A stretch of 64,000 bases of DNA from Variovorax sp. SG517 (lineage in GTDB: Bacteria; Pseudomonadota; Gammaproteobacteria; Burkholderiales; Burkholderiaceae_C). The stretch is taken from positions 620,001 through 684,000 of the forward strand of contig NZ_JABMJG010000003.1 in the NCBI RefSeq assembly GCF_013376045.1, written 5' to 3'. Below are positions 17,750 to 26,484 of this stretch, in pieces. The position numbers were made by a program, and so were the translations under genes. Numbering within the stretch: the first letter of the stretch is position 1; the number at the start of each line of letters is the position of its first letter. The notes beneath the pieces were generated by a model. The model was given only the letters and a program-made list of their open reading frames with translations, was not told the DNA's origin and did no database searches.

Positions 17750-18826
17750 TCAGGCCGGTGCCGGAAAGCTCAGCGTGGTGCTGGTGCCGCCACCGGGCGC
17801 AGGCCCGATGCTCATGCGGCCCTGCGCACCGTAGACAGTGGCCAGCCGCTCGCGAACCTGCTCCAGCCCGAAGCCGCTGCCTTCCGAAGGCGGCGCCGCG
17901 CCGAGGCCCACGCCGGTGTCGTTCACCTCGATCACCAGCTGTCCGGCTTCCGTGCGCGCGCGCACGACGATCTCTCCGCCTTCCACCTTCGGCTCCAGGC
18001 CGTGGCGGATGCTGTTCTCCACCAGCGGCTGCAGCAGCAGCGGCGGCACCGGCACGTCGCGCAGGTCGGCCGGCAAGTCGAGCGTGTAGCGCAGCCGGTC
18101 GCCCATGCGCACCGACATCAGCTCCAGATAGTCGCCCAGCCGCTCGAATTCGGCCGACAGCGGATGCGAGAGCGCGCGCGAGCCGCTGAGCGTCATGCGC
18201 AGGTAGCTGTTGAGCCGGTCGAGCATGGCCACGGCGCGCGGCGGATCGACGGTGATCAGCACGCGCAGGTTGGCCAGCGTGTTGAAGAGCATGTGCGGCT
18301 CCAGCTGCGTCTCCAGCAGCTTCAGCCGTGCCTCGGTGGCGTTGCGCTGGGCCAGCTCGATCTGGCTCTGCATGTGCTTGCTCTTGCCGAGGCTGTAGAA
18401 GAAGAAGCACATGCCGACGGTCGCGATGAGGGTGATCGTGACGCCGGTGGCCAGCTTGTGGCCCCTGATGTCGAGAAAGTCGTACCGGGGCGCGCCGAAC
18501 AGGGCGTCGCCGATGAGGTTGCCCACCACGAAGCCGACCGTCGCGCCAGCCGCGACCAGCACGAATCCCCACGGCCACCTGGGCCACAGCGATTCGCCGT
18601 GCCCGCTGATCAGGAGCCGGCCGATGTCGATGAACAGCCAGCTCACGGTGCCTATCGCCAGCGAATAGACAAGGTGGCCGGCCCAGTTGTCGCCGCCCGT
18701 GATGGTCATCGCGGTGGCGATGAGGCAGCAGAAGACGGCGGTGATCAGCCCATGCCGCAGCATGGACTTCAGGTTCTCGAGCCTGAACCTGCCGGGAACG
18801 TCGGCCGCGGGCTGGACCAGGCTCAT
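17750..18826 (-). CDS. LytS-like sensor histidine kinase
   Basis: 358 residues. Four hydrophobic segments occupy residues ~25-150 (FCCLIATAMTI, LVYSLAIGTVSWLFI, FVLVAAGATVGFVVGNL, GVTITLIATVGMCFFFY). The His_kinase domain follows with LETQLEPHMLFNTLANLRVLI carrying the phosphorylated histidine, and then an HATPase with LVENSIRHGLEPK (N box), VNDTGVGLG (G1) and GSGFGLEQVRERL (G2). This is the short LytS/YpdA-type (His_kinase, 5TM-less) sensor that pairs with LytTR regulators. The start ATG overlaps the stop of the 2TM gene by four bases, so it is translationally coupled to it. The signal sensed is unknown, but coupling to a desaturase suggests a membrane-lipid state. Confidence 0.92.
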   Translation of the reverse strand: MSLVQPAADVPGRFRLENLKSMLRHGLITAVFCCLIATAMTITGGDNWAGHLVYSLAIGTVSWLFIDIGRLLISGHGESLWPRWPWGFVLVAAGATVGFVVGNLIGDALFGAPRYDFLDIRGHKLATGVTITLIATVGMCFFFYSLGKSKHMQSQIELAQRNATEARLKLLETQLEPHMLFNTLANLRVLITVDPPRAVAMLDRLNSYLRMTLSGSRALSHPLSAEFERLGDYLELMSVRMGDRLRYTLDLPADLRDVPVPPLLLQPLVENSIRHGLEPKVEGGEIVVRARTEAGQLVIEVNDTGVGLGAAPPSEGSGFGLEQVRERLATVYGAQGRMSIGPAPGGGTSTTLSFPAPA

Positions 18827-19122
18827 CCGTGGTTCCGCGAGCCCAGCGCGCGGCGCTCGCGCTCCACCAGCCGGTCGTAGAAGCCGCCGCCGGGCGCGAT
18901 GAACCAGATCACCGCGCCATGGATCAGCAGCCCCAGCCCCCAGCCCATGAGCGGATACATCGCCCAGCTGCGGCCGTTGGCGGCCGAGATGGCGACCAGC
19001 CCCAGGTTGACCAGCACGTAGACGAAGGCATGGACGTACCAGCCCATCTTGGCGCCGGCGCGGCGGCGGGCGAGGCGCTCGATGTCGGAGCGGGAGGAAT
19101 CGGACGATGCGTAGGAAGTCAT
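18823..19122 (-). CDS. 2TM-domain protein
   Basis: 99 residues with a short charged N-terminus (DIERLARRRAGAKMG) and two membrane segments (WYVHAFVYVLVNLGLVAISAA and MYPLMGWGLGLLIHGAVIWFIA), the layout of the 2TM domain found fused to, or beside, LytTR and LytS proteins. Charged residues at the end (RLVERERRALGS) would be cytosolic. Probably an accessory subunit of the following kinase. It overlaps the desaturase stop and the kinase start by four bases each, so three genes are chained by ATGA junctions. No catalytic residue is seen. Confidence 0.88.
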   Translation of the reverse strand: MTSYASSDSSRSDIERLARRRAGAKMGWYVHAFVYVLVNLGLVAISAANGRSWAMYPLMGWGLGLLIHGAVIWFIAPGGGFYDRLVERERRALGSRNHG

Positions 19123-20078
19123 GACAGCTCCTTGTATTGGACAGGAATGAAATCGGCGGCGGCAACGGCAGGCTGGCCGGCCGGCGCCGCCTGCAGGGCC
19201 GCGCGCTGGCGCAGCTCCTCGGTCGTGTCGCCGGGGCCGTCGGGCTTCCAGCCGGGCGGCTTCACGAGATAGCCGACGAAGGCGCGCACCGAGCGGGCCG
19301 AGGCGAGGTCGCGAAAGAGAGCGCGCCACTGGCCGAACTCGATCTCCAGGATGTTGTGCGTGGTGACCGGGTTGACCAGCCCGTAGCGGCAGGGCACGTC
19401 GGCGCGCTCGGGAATGTAGGTGCCGAACAGGCGGTCGAACACGATCAGCACGCCGCCGTAGTTGCCGTCCAGGTATTCCAGGTTCGAGGCGTGGTGCACG
19501 CGGTGGGCCGAGGGGGTGTTGAGCACCCATTCCAGCGGTCCGAGGCGCGGGATCCAGGTCGCGTGGATCCAGAACTGGTACAGCAGGTTCAGCGTGAGCA
19601 TCAGCAGGATCACCCGCGGCGGCATGCCCAGCAGCGGCGCCAGCATGAAGAAGGCCAGGGTGCCGGTGAGGCGGCCGGTCCAGCCGAAGCGGTAGGCGGC
19701 CGACAGGTTCAGCTGGTTCGGCGAATGGTGGATGGAATGGGTGCACCAGAACCAGCGCACCCGGTGCGCCGCGCGGTGGTACCAGTAGTAGCAGAACTCC
19801 TGGCCGATGAAGCAGGCGGCCCAACCGGTCCAGTGGTCCATCGGCAGGGTGAAGAGGCGGTGGGCGTAGAACCAGTCCATCGCGCCGGTCCAGAAGGCCA
19901 GGGGCAGCAGCCAGCGCAGGGGGTATTCGCGCACCAGGAAGTCGAACACCGAGACGCCGGCGGCCTTCCAGTCGTAGCTGCGCCAGCCGTTGCGCCATGA
20001 GAGCACCAGGGCCTCGGCGAAGGAGGCGGCGAGCACCACCGTGACGGATATCTTGAGGATCAGCAAGAGCGCGTTCAT
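19119..20078 (-). CDS. Sterol desaturase / fatty-acid hydroxylase family enzyme
   Basis: 319 residues, with the tripartite histidine motifs of the di-iron integral-membrane family: HRAAH (101-105), HSIHHS (114-119) and HRVHHAS near residue 190. Several membrane segments surround them. Bacterial members hydroxylate or desaturate lipids, fatty acids, carotenoids or hopanoid-like molecules. The substrate here is not readable. It is coupled to the 2TM gene by a 4-base overlap and follows the DUF6622 gene by 39 bp, so the lipid enzyme and a two-component system share one transcript. This is a suggestive but unproven link between lipid modification and LytTR signalling. Confidence 0.9.
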   Translation of the reverse strand: MNALLLILKISVTVVLAASFAEALVLSWRNGWRSYDWKAAGVSVFDFLVREYPLRWLLPLAFWTGAMDWFYAHRLFTLPMDHWTGWAACFIGQEFCYYWYHRAAHRVRWFWCTHSIHHSPNQLNLSAAYRFGWTGRLTGTLAFFMLAPLLGMPPRVILLMLTLNLLYQFWIHATWIPRLGPLEWVLNTPSAHRVHHASNLEYLDGNYGGVLIVFDRLFGTYIPERADVPCRYGLVNPVTTHNILEIEFGQWRALFRDLASARSVRAFVGYLVKPPGWKPDGPGDTTEELRQRAALQAAPAGQPAVAAADFIPVQYKELS

Positions 20079-20117
20079 GGCGGCGTGTCTTCTTCTGGAA
20101 GTCGTGGCCCGGGAATA

Positions 20118-20639
20118 TTAGGCGGCGCGGGCGGCGGCCGACATAGCGTCAGTGCGGATGGCCAGCTTCCACAGGCGCACCGCGCGGGCCACGAAGACGC
20201 CGCTGAACGCGCCGTACAGCACGGGCACCGCAATGGCGAAGGCGGCCTGCTGGCGCAGCTCGGGGTGCAGGACCAGCGCGACGGCCACTACGTACTTGGT
20301 CAGGAAGATGGCCATCATGAGCATCAGCGGCACCGGGCTGCCGGCCACCTGGAACTGGCGCGCGGCCGCGTCGTATCGGGTGGCGGCGGGCAGCGGGCGC
20401 TGCAGCACCAGCGCCGCCATCGCGGCCGCGGCGGCGGCCCAGCCCAGCAGGGCGCCGAAGGAATCGCCGAAGGCCGAAACCACGCCGTAGACCGACAGGC
20501 CGCCCATGGCGAGGGGCATCAGCGTCACGCGGGTCAGGCTCACCTGGTTGGTCAGCAGCTGGCGGGCGCCGAGCCACAGCAGCAGGAAGAAGACGGCGAA
20601 CACCCACTTGGGCGTGTGAAGGATGATTTGCATCAGCAT
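20118..20639 (-). CDS. DUF6622-type membrane protein
   Basis: 173 residues with about five hydrophobic segments and the family-like opening MLMQIILHTPKWVFAVFFLL. GGAG lies eight bases before the ATG at 20639. A longer open frame to 20897 adds a non-hydrophobic, arginine-rich leader with no family similarity and is not used. No catalytic motif is visible; the closing segment FVARAVRLWKLAIRTDAM is cationic. It is the first gene of the reverse operon that continues into the sterol desaturase and LytS/LytTR genes. Function unknown. The DUF assignment rests on recollection of the N-terminal pattern and is moderately sure. Confidence 0.75.
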   Translation of the reverse strand: MLMQIILHTPKWVFAVFFLLLWLGARQLLTNQVSLTRVTLMPLAMGGLSVYGVVSAFGDSFGALLGWAAAAAAMAALVLQRPLPAATRYDAAARQFQVAGSPVPLMLMMAIFLTKYVVAVALVLHPELRQQAAFAIAVPVLYGAFSGVFVARAVRLWKLAIRTDAMSAAARAA

Positions 20640-20965
20640 GGCGGCACTCCGTGGAAGGTGAAGGAAAACTGAAAAGACTGCGGGGATGGGATCGATGGGT
20701 TGGACTGTGCCGATGCCCGCCCGCCCCGGCCACCGGCGTGCGACGGAATGCGCGCAGGCGGCGCGAATTGCAGCCCGGCAGCGCGAATTGCGGGGTTTCG
20801 AGCGGGTTTGGGGAAACTTCGAGGAGGCTCTGAGGAGACATCGAGGAGGCCGCAAGAGGCTCCCGTTCAGCTTTACCGTCGCTTTACGGCCCAGCAAAGA
20901 GCCGGACTACCATCCGCGCTGTACTACGCTGGTCCGCACCTCTGCACCCTTCGCACGCACCGTCC
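20640..20965. other. Divergent intergenic region, 326 bp
   Basis: Separates the DUF6622 operon from the RND operon, so it should hold both promoters. It contains a short purine-rich direct-repeat tract (GAGGAG units, about 20819-20866) and the near-repeat CTTTACCGTCG / CTTTACGG at 20873-20892. No convincing -35/-10 pair, palindromic operator or conserved ORF was found. Short frames here are low-complexity and unlikely to be genes. Confidence 0.4.
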
Positions 20966-22618
20966 ATGGAACAAGAAAAACCAACCGAGCCTCTGCCTTC
21001 CACCGTGTCCCCCACGCATCCGACGGTACGCAGACGCCGCTGGATGGGCAGCCTGCTGGCATTGCTGCTGCTGGCGGTGCTGGGCGGCGGCGCCTGGTAT
21101 CTGGTCCAGCGCTCGAAGATGCCGGCCGCCGGCCCCGGTGCGGGCCCGGGCGCCGGGCGGCAGGGCGGTCCCGGAGGTCCGGGCGGCCCGGGTGGGCGTG
21201 GCGGCGGTGGCGGCGCGGCCTCCAGCACGGTCGGCATCGCCACGGCCCGGCAGGCCGACATTCCGGTGCAGCTCGAGGCGCTGGGCACCGTCACGCCGCT
21301 GGCGAACGTGATCGTGCAGCCGCAGGTGTCGGGTGTGCTCACGGCCGTGCTCTTCCAGGAAGGGCAGATGGTCAAGAAGGGCGACGTGCTGGCCACCATC
21401 GACCCGCAGCCCTTCCAGAACGCGCTGGACCAGGCCGCCGGTGCCCGCCAGCGCGACGAGGCGCAGCTCGCGGCGGCGCGCGTGACGCTGCAGCGCTACC
21501 AGACCCTGCTGGGCCAGGACTCCATCGCCCGGCAGGACGTGGACACCCAGGCCGCGCTGGTCAAGCAGCTCGAAGGCACGGTGGCCATCGACCGCGCCAA
21601 CGAGAACACCGCCAGGCTCAACCTCGCCTGGAGCCGCATCACCGCGCCGGCCAGCGGCCGCATCGGCCTGCGCCCGGTGGACGCGGGCAACTACATCTCC
21701 ACGGGCACCACCAACGGCGTGGCGACCATCACGCAGATCGCGCCCATCGACGTCGAATTCGCCATTCCGCAGGACCGCGTGCCCGAGGTGCAGGAGCGCC
21801 TGGGCCAGGGCGCGAAGCTCGACGCCACCGCCTTCGACCGCACCCGCACGCGGCGGCTGGCCGACGGCACCTTCTCCACGCTGGACAACCTGGTCGACAC
21901 CGCCACCGGCACCGTGAAGGCCAAGGCCCGCTTCTCCAACGCCGACAACGCGCTGTTCCCCAACCAGTTCGTCAATTTGCGGCTGCTGCTGCGCACGGTG
22001 AACAGCGCAGTGGTCGTGCCCGTCACGGCGCTGCGCCACGGGCCCAACGGCGACTACGTCTATGTGCTGAACGACGACAGCACGGTGTCGCAGCGTCCGG
22101 TGACGCGCGGCGAGTCGAGCGTGGACAACGTGGCGATCATGTCCGGCCTGAAGGCCGGCGAGCAGGTCGTGACCGAGGGCGGCGACCGGTTGAAGGACGG
22201 CGCGCGGGTGCAGACCCAGGTCGACCGGCCGGCCGGCGCGGCGTCGGCACCCGCCGGCGGTGCGCGCGGCGGGCGCCGGCATGGCGGTGCTGGCGGCGCC
22301 AACGGTGAGGCGCGGCCGAAGGGCGAGGCTCCTGCGACACCCGCGACACCCGCGACACCGGCTGCGCCGTCGGCTGCAACGGCTCCCGCTGCTCCGGCCG
22401 CCCCGTCCCCGGCCGAATCAGCCCCGGCGCCTGCGAAGCTCCCGACCGCCGAGCAGCGCCAGCGCATGCTCGACTCGGCCAAGGACAACCCCGAGCAGCT
22501 CGAGCGCCGCAAGCGCTTCCTTGAAGCACTCGACCGCGGCGATCCGGCGGCATTGGAGCGCTGGCAGCGCATGTCCGAAGGCCGCGGCGAAGGCGGACAG
22601 GGCAGGCGCGGCCCATGA
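20966..22618 (+). CDS. mdtA: RND efflux periplasmic adaptor (MdtA-like)
   Basis: 550 residues of the HlyD/MdtA adaptor family. A single N-terminal membrane anchor (SLLALLLLAVLGGGAWYLV, about 29-47) is followed by a very Gly-rich linker, the barrel-sandwich domain (TPLANVIVQPQVSGVLTAVLFQEGQMVKKGDVL), a coiled-coil hairpin and the beta-barrel region (YVLNDDSTVSQRPV). It bridges the RND pumps to the outer-membrane channel. The C-terminus has an added Pro/Ala-rich tail with three repeats of ATP encoded by a 9-bp repeat near 22330-22362. First gene of the mdtABC-like operon; the next gene starts 37 bp later. Typical MdtA substrates include bile salts, novobiocin and metals, but specificity cannot be set here. 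Confidence 0.92.
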   Translation: MEQEKPTEPLPSTVSPTHPTVRRRRWMGSLLALLLLAVLGGGAWYLVQRSKMPAAGPGAGPGAGRQGGPGGPGGPGGRGGGGGAASSTVGIATARQADIPVQLEALGTVTPLANVIVQPQVSGVLTAVLFQEGQMVKKGDVLATIDPQPFQNALDQAAGARQRDEAQLAAARVTLQRYQTLLGQDSIARQDVDTQAALVKQLEGTVAIDRANENTARLNLAWSRITAPASGRIGLRPVDAGNYISTGTTNGVATITQIAPIDVEFAIPQDRVPEVQERLGQGAKLDATAFDRTRTRRLADGTFSTLDNLVDTATGTVKAKARFSNADNALFPNQFVNLRLLLRTVNSAVVVPVTALRHGPNGDYVYVLNDDSTVSQRPVTRGESSVDNVAIMSGLKAGEQVVTEGGDRLKDGARVQTQVDRPAGAASAPAGGARGGRRHGGAGGANGEARPKGEAPATPATPATPAAPSAATAPAAPAAPSPAESAPAPAKLPTAEQRQRMLDSAKDNPEQLERRKRFLEALDRGDPAALERWQRMSEGRGEGGQGRRGP

Positions 22619-22655
22619 CGAGCGGCGCTGAACGCAATCGCGCGGAGGCTTCCCG

Positions 22656-25600
22656 GTGAGTCCGTCCCGTCCGTTCATCCTCCGGCCGGTGGCGACCTCG
22701 CTGCTGATGGTCGCCATCGTGCTGGCCGGCCTGGTGGCGTTTCGCTTCCTGCCGCTGTCGGCGCTGCCGCAGGTCGACTACCCGACCATCCAGGTGCAGA
22801 CGCTCTACCCCGGGGCCAGCCCCGAGGTGATGAGCAACACCGTCACCGCGCCGCTGGAACGGCAGTTCGGCCAGATGTCGGGGCTCGACCGCATGAGCTC
22901 GACCAGCGCCGCGGGCGTGTCGATCATCACGCTGCAGTTCTCGCTCGGCCAGACGCTGGACGTGGCCGAGCAGGAAGTGCAGGCCGCCATCAACGCCGGC
23001 GGCTCGCTGCTGCCGGCCGACCTGCCGGCGCCACCGGTGTACGCCAAGGTCAACCCGGCCGACGCGCCGGTGCTCACGCTGTCCATCACCTCCGACACGC
23101 TGCCGCTCACCGACGTGCAGAACCTGGTCAACACCCGGCTCGCGCAGAAGATCAGCCAGGTCTCGGGCGTGGGGCTTGTGTCGCTCAGCGGCGGGCAGCG
23201 CCCGGCCATGCGCATCCAGGCCAACACCCAGGCGCTGGCGGCCAACGGCATCGGGCTGGACACGCTGCGCACGGCCATCTCGGCGGCCAACTCCAACGGC
23301 GCCAAGGGCAGCTTCGACGGGCCCAAGCGCGCCTACACGATCAATTCGAACGACCAGCTGATGACGGTCGACGACTACAAGAACCTGATCGTCTCGTACA
23401 AGAACGGCGCGCCGATCCGCATGGTCGACGTGGCGCAGGTGGTCAGCAGCGCCGAGAACAACCAGCTCGCCGCCTGGGCCGGCAACAAGGCCGACGGCAC
23501 GACCAGGCTCTCGCCCGCGATCATCATGAACGTGCAGCGCCAGCCCGGCGCCAACGTGATCGCCACCGTCGACGCCATCAAGCGGCAGTTGCCCGAGCTG
23601 CAGGCCGGCCTGCCCGCCGGACTGAAGATCGAGGTGCTCAGCGACCGCACGGCCGGCATCCGCGCCTCGGTGCAGCACGTCGAGATGGAGCTGGTGCTGG
23701 CCGTGGTGCTCGTGGTGCTGGTGATCTTCGCCTTCCTGGGCAGCCTGCGCGCCACCGTCATCGCCAGCATCGCGGTGCCCATCTCGCTGATCGGCACCTT
23801 CGGGCTGATGTACCTGCTGGGCTACAGCCTCAACAACCTCAGCCTGATGGCGCTGACCATCGCCACCGGCTTCGTGGTGGACGACGCGATCGTGATGATC
23901 GAGAACATCGCGCGATACATCGAGGAGGGCGAGAAGCCCCTGCAGGCCGCGTTCAAGGGCGCCACGCAGATCGGCTTCACCATCATCTCGCTGACCGTGT
24001 CGCTCATTGCGGTGCTGATCCCGCTGCTGTTCATGGGCGACGTGGTGGGCCGCCTGTTCCGCGAGTTCGCGGTGACGCTGGCCATCACCATCCTGATCTC
24101 CGCCGTGGTGTCGCTCACGCTGGTGCCGATGATGTCGGCGCGATGGCTCAAGCACGAGGAGAAGAAGGAGCCCTCGAACAAGGGCTTCGGCGCGCGCGCC
24201 CAGCGCTTCTTCGGCGGCGTGATGGTGCGGTACGACCGCTCGCTGCACTGGGTGATCGAGCACCAGGCGCTCACGCTGCTGGTCGCGCTGCTGACGCTGG
24301 TGCTGACGGTGGTGCTCTACCTTTCGATCCCGAAGGGCCTGTTCCCCACGCAGGACACCGGCCAGCTGCAGGCCCGCGTGCAGGCCGCGCAGGACGTCTC
24401 GTTCGAGCGCATGTCGCAGCTGCAGAAGCAGGCGGCCCAGGCCATCCTCGAAGACCCGGCGGTCGAGAACCTCAGTTCTTTTGTCGGCGTCGATGCCGCC
24501 AACAACACCATGCTGCACACCGGCAGCATGCTCATCAACCTGGCGAAGAGCCGCGACAGCCGGCAGGAAGTGATGGACCGCCTGCGCGAGCGCGTGCGGC
24601 AGGTGGCGGGCGTCACCCTCTACCTGCAGCCGACGCAGGACCTGACCATCGACGCCGAGACCGGCCCCACCGAGTACCGCATGTCGCTCGAAGGCGTCGA
24701 CAGTGCAGCCGTCACCGAGTGGATGAAGAAGCTCGTGGCCAAGCTGCAGGAGTCGAGCAAGGTGCGCAACGTGAGCAGCGACGCCGGTGCGCAGGGCCTC
24801 GCCGCCTTCGTGAACGTGAACCGCGACACCGCGGCGCGGCTGTCGATCACTGCGAGCACGGTGGACGACGCGCTCTACAGCGCCTTCGGCCAGCGCATCG
24901 TCTCGACCATCTTCACCGAGACCAACCAGTACCGCGTGATCCTCGAAGCCCAGCCCGGCATGGTGAACACGCCGCAGACGCTGGGGCAGCTGAGCCTGAT
25001 CGCGGGCTCGGGCACGGCCACGCCGCTGTCGGCCATCGCGCAGATCTCCGAGCAGCAGGCGCCGCTGCAGATCACGCACGTGGCGCAGTACCCGGCGAGC
25101 ACGCTGAACTTCGACACAGCGCCCGGCGTCTCGCTCGGCGCATCGGTCGACGCCATTCGCGCCGCTGCCAAGGAAATCGGCCTGCCCAGCAGCCTGACCA
25201 TGACCTTCCTGGGCGCTTCCGGCGCCTATGAGAAGTCGCTGTCCAACCAGCTGTGGCTGATTCTTGCGGCGGTCGTCTGCGTGTACATCGTGCTGGGCGT
25301 GCTGTACGAGAGCTACGTGCATCCGCTGACGATCCTGTCCACGCTGCCCTCGGCGGGCGTGGGCGCGCTGCTGGCGCTGATGATCACCGGCAACGACCTG
25401 GGGGTGATCGGGATCATCGGGATCATCCTGCTGATCGGCATCGTGAAGAAGAACGCGATCATGATGATCGACTTCGCCATCGATGCCGAGAGGACTCAGG
25501 GGAAGTCTCCTCGGGAGGCGATTCACCAGGCTGCTCTGTTGCGGTTTCGGCCTATCTTGATGACTACGTTGGCGGCTTTGTTTGCTGCTGTGCCGTTGAT

Positions 25601-25775
25601 GTTGAGTTTTGGGGATGGGGCTGAGTTGCGTAGGCCTTTGGGGTTGGCGATTTTTGGGGGGTTGATCGTCAGTCAGCTGCTTACTCTGTTCACTACGCCT
25701 GTTATTTATCTGGCGTTTGATCGGTTGGGTGGGGGGAGCTCGCGGCGGGTTGAGGTTGAGGAGGAGGCGGTTTGA
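22656..25775 (+). CDS. mdtB: RND multidrug pump (MdtB-like)
   Basis: 1039 residues of the RND superfamily. It has twelve membrane segments with [20 protein letters not shown] proton-relay residues (VVDDAIV in TM4) and the repeated [22 protein letters not shown] of TM11, plus the two large periplasmic loops. GTG is the start, with GGAGG seven bases upstream. It should act as a trimer or a heterotrimer with the second RND protein of this operon. Codon use changes sharply in the last 94 codons (from 25491): six end in C, none in A, and leucine becomes mostly TTG. The earlier part is normal GC-rich usage. The protein sequence itself stays conserved, so the shift is synonymous. Confidence 0.95.
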   Translation: MSPSRPFILRPVATSLLMVAIVLAGLVAFRFLPLSALPQVDYPTIQVQTLYPGASPEVMSNTVTAPLERQFGQMSGLDRMSSTSAAGVSIITLQFSLGQTLDVAEQEVQAAINAGGSLLPADLPAPPVYAKVNPADAPVLTLSITSDTLPLTDVQNLVNTRLAQKISQVSGVGLVSLSGGQRPAMRIQANTQALAANGIGLDTLRTAISAANSNGAKGSFDGPKRAYTINSNDQLMTVDDYKNLIVSYKNGAPIRMVDVAQVVSSAENNQLAAWAGNKADGTTRLSPAIIMNVQRQPGANVIATVDAIKRQLPELQAGLPAGLKIEVLSDRTAGIRASVQHVEMELVLAVVLVVLVIFAFLGSLRATVIASIAVPISLIGTFGLMYLLGYSLNNLSLMALTIATGFVVDDAIVMIENIARYIEEGEKPLQAAFKGATQIGFTIISLTVSLIAVLIPLLFMGDVVGRLFREFAVTLAITILISAVVSLTLVPMMSARWLKHEEKKEPSNKGFGARAQRFFGGVMVRYDRSLHWVIEHQALTLLVALLTLVLTVVLYLSIPKGLFPTQDTGQLQARVQAAQDVSFERMSQLQKQAAQAILEDPAVENLSSFVGVDAANNTMLHTGSMLINLAKSRDSRQEVMDRLRERVRQVAGVTLYLQPTQDLTIDAETGPTEYRMSLEGVDSAAVTEWMKKLVAKLQESSKVRNVSSDAGAQGLAAFVNVNRDTAARLSITASTVDDALYSAFGQRIVSTIFTETNQYRVILEAQPGMVNTPQTLGQLSLIAGSGTATPLSAIAQISEQQAPLQITHVAQYPASTLNFDTAPGVSLGASVDAIRAAAKEIGLPSSLTMTFLGASGAYEKSLSNQLWLILAAVVCVYIVLGVLYESYVHPLTILSTLPSAGVGALLALMITGNDLGVIGIIGIILLIGIVKKNAIMMIDFAIDAERTQGKSPREAIHQAALLRFRPILMTTLAALFAAVPLMLSFGDGAELRRPLGLAIFGGLIVSQLLTLFTTPVIYLAFDRLGGGSSRRVEVEEEAV

Positions 25776-25832
25776 TCTTGTTCGCCTCTGGTTGTTTTGC
25801 TTTCCGAGGCCGGGTCTCGCCCCGGCGGGCGA

Positions 25833-25866
25833 CCTACTTTCTTTTGCTTCGCCAAAAGAAAGTAGG
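25833..25866. repeat. Left-module long hairpin
   Basis: CCTACTTTCTTTTG (25833-25846), loop CTTCGC, and its exact reverse complement at 25853-25866: a perfect 14-bp stem. The right module has the matching hairpin at 26383-26416 with stem sequence CCTACTTTTCTTTG (right-module orientation), so internal bases differ while pairing is largely kept. Confidence 0.85.
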
Positions 25867-25929
25867 CAAAGAAAAGGCGACCCTACTGTCTGTGTCCCTT
25901 CGCTTCGCTACGGGCAACCTGCGGTGCTC

Positions 25930-25995
25930 GGCGCAGGAGGGGGTCCGCAGAACTCGCTTCGCTCAAACAGCTGCGGCCCTGATCCCTCCCGCGCC
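25930..25995. repeat. Left-module nested stem-loop
   Basis: The outer stem GGCGCAGGAGGG (25930-25941) pairs with CCCTCCCGCGCC (25984-25995), 11 of 12 bases. The inner stem CCGCAG (25945-25950) pairs with CTGCGG (25971-25976). The loop contains TCGCTTCGCT. The right module's outer stem has unrelated sequence but also pairs, which is compensatory change. Confidence 0.75.
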
Positions 25996-26158
25996 TGCGC
26001 TCCTCGGCACAGCCAGAAGGGAGTGGGACGCGCCATCGCTTCGCTCGGCGTCTGAACAGCCTCCGCGGGCCTTCGCTTCGCTCGGCTGCGCGCCCGATTC
26101 CGGCGACTCCGACACCGACACCGACACCGACACTCACACCGTCGCTCCCTCATTCCAA

Positions 26159-26187
26159 GCACAGCAAGCGCAAAGCGCTTGCTGTGC
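26159..26187. repeat. Perfect hairpin in the element's spacer
   Basis: GCACAGCAAGCG (26159-26170), loop CAAAG, CGCTTGCTGTGC (26176-26187): a perfect 12-bp stem close to the centre of the inverted repeat, immediately after the GACACC units. Confidence 0.85.
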
Positions 26188-26253
26188 CTTGGTGGCCGAG
26201 CGCAGCGATGGCCCGCAGGTCTTCAATCCCCTCTGGCTGCGCCGAGGAGCGGA

Positions 26254-26317
26254 GCGTTTCGCGGATCAGGGCCGCAGCTGTTTGAGCGAAGCGAGTTCTG
26301 CGGACCCCGCGAAACGC
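26254..26317. repeat. Right-module nested stem-loop
   Basis: The outer stem GCGTTTCGCGG (26254-26264) pairs perfectly with CCGCGAAACGC (26307-26317). The inner stem CCGCAG (26272-26277) pairs with CTGCGG (26298-26303). The inner stem and loop are shared with the left module, while the outer stem sequence is different yet complementary. Confidence 0.75.
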
Positions 26318-26382
26318 GAGCACCGCAGGTTGCCCCGTAGCGCAGCGAAGGGGTCGCAGACAGTGGGGTCGCCTTTCTTTTG

Positions 26383-26416
26383 CCTACGTTTCTTTGGCGA
26401 AGCAAAGAAAAGTAGG
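26383..26416. repeat. Right-module long hairpin
   Basis: Stem arms at 26383-26396 and 26403-26416 pair at 13 of 14 positions around loop GCGAAG. It is the counterpart of the left-module hairpin at 25833-25866. Confidence 0.8.
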
Positions 26417-26484
26417 TCGGCCGCCGGGCCGAGACCCGGCCTCGGGAAACAAACCCTCAGCATGCTCCCAGAAGGAGCAGCGAG

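Larger units (their letters stand above)
25790..26462. repeat. Structured tail-to-tail inverted-repeat element
   Basis: A ~670-bp non-coding element between the mdtB- and mdtC-like genes. The left module (about 25790-26048) and the reverse complement of the right module (about 26462-26195) are clearly homologous. Each carries in order: a GCCGGG/CCCGGC hairpin, a 14-bp CCTACTTTCTTTTG-type hairpin with loop CTTCGC, a CCC/GGG stem, and a larger stem-loop enclosing CCGCAG...CTGCGG. A ~145-bp spacer holds GACACC tandem units (26110-26133) and a perfect 12-bp hairpin. TCGCTTCGCT recurs four times in the left module. No transposase and no target duplication are visible. Layout resembles paired REP/BIME elements, scaled up. 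Short ORFs within it are repeat translations, not genes. Confidence 0.85.

Noticed and set aside
22137..25526. Antisense open frame of more than 1100 codons across the RND genes
   Set aside because: Histidine/arginine/glutamine-rich shadow of the third-position G/C bias of the sense gene; no ribosome site or family resemblance.
26110..26133. GACACC units as a CRISPR-like array
   Set aside because: Six-base tandem units without spacers; a simple repeat.
25790..26462. Insertion sequence or MITE
   Set aside because: Ends show no target duplication and no transposase is present; modules are internally structured and not plain terminal inverted repeats. A MITE cannot be fully excluded.
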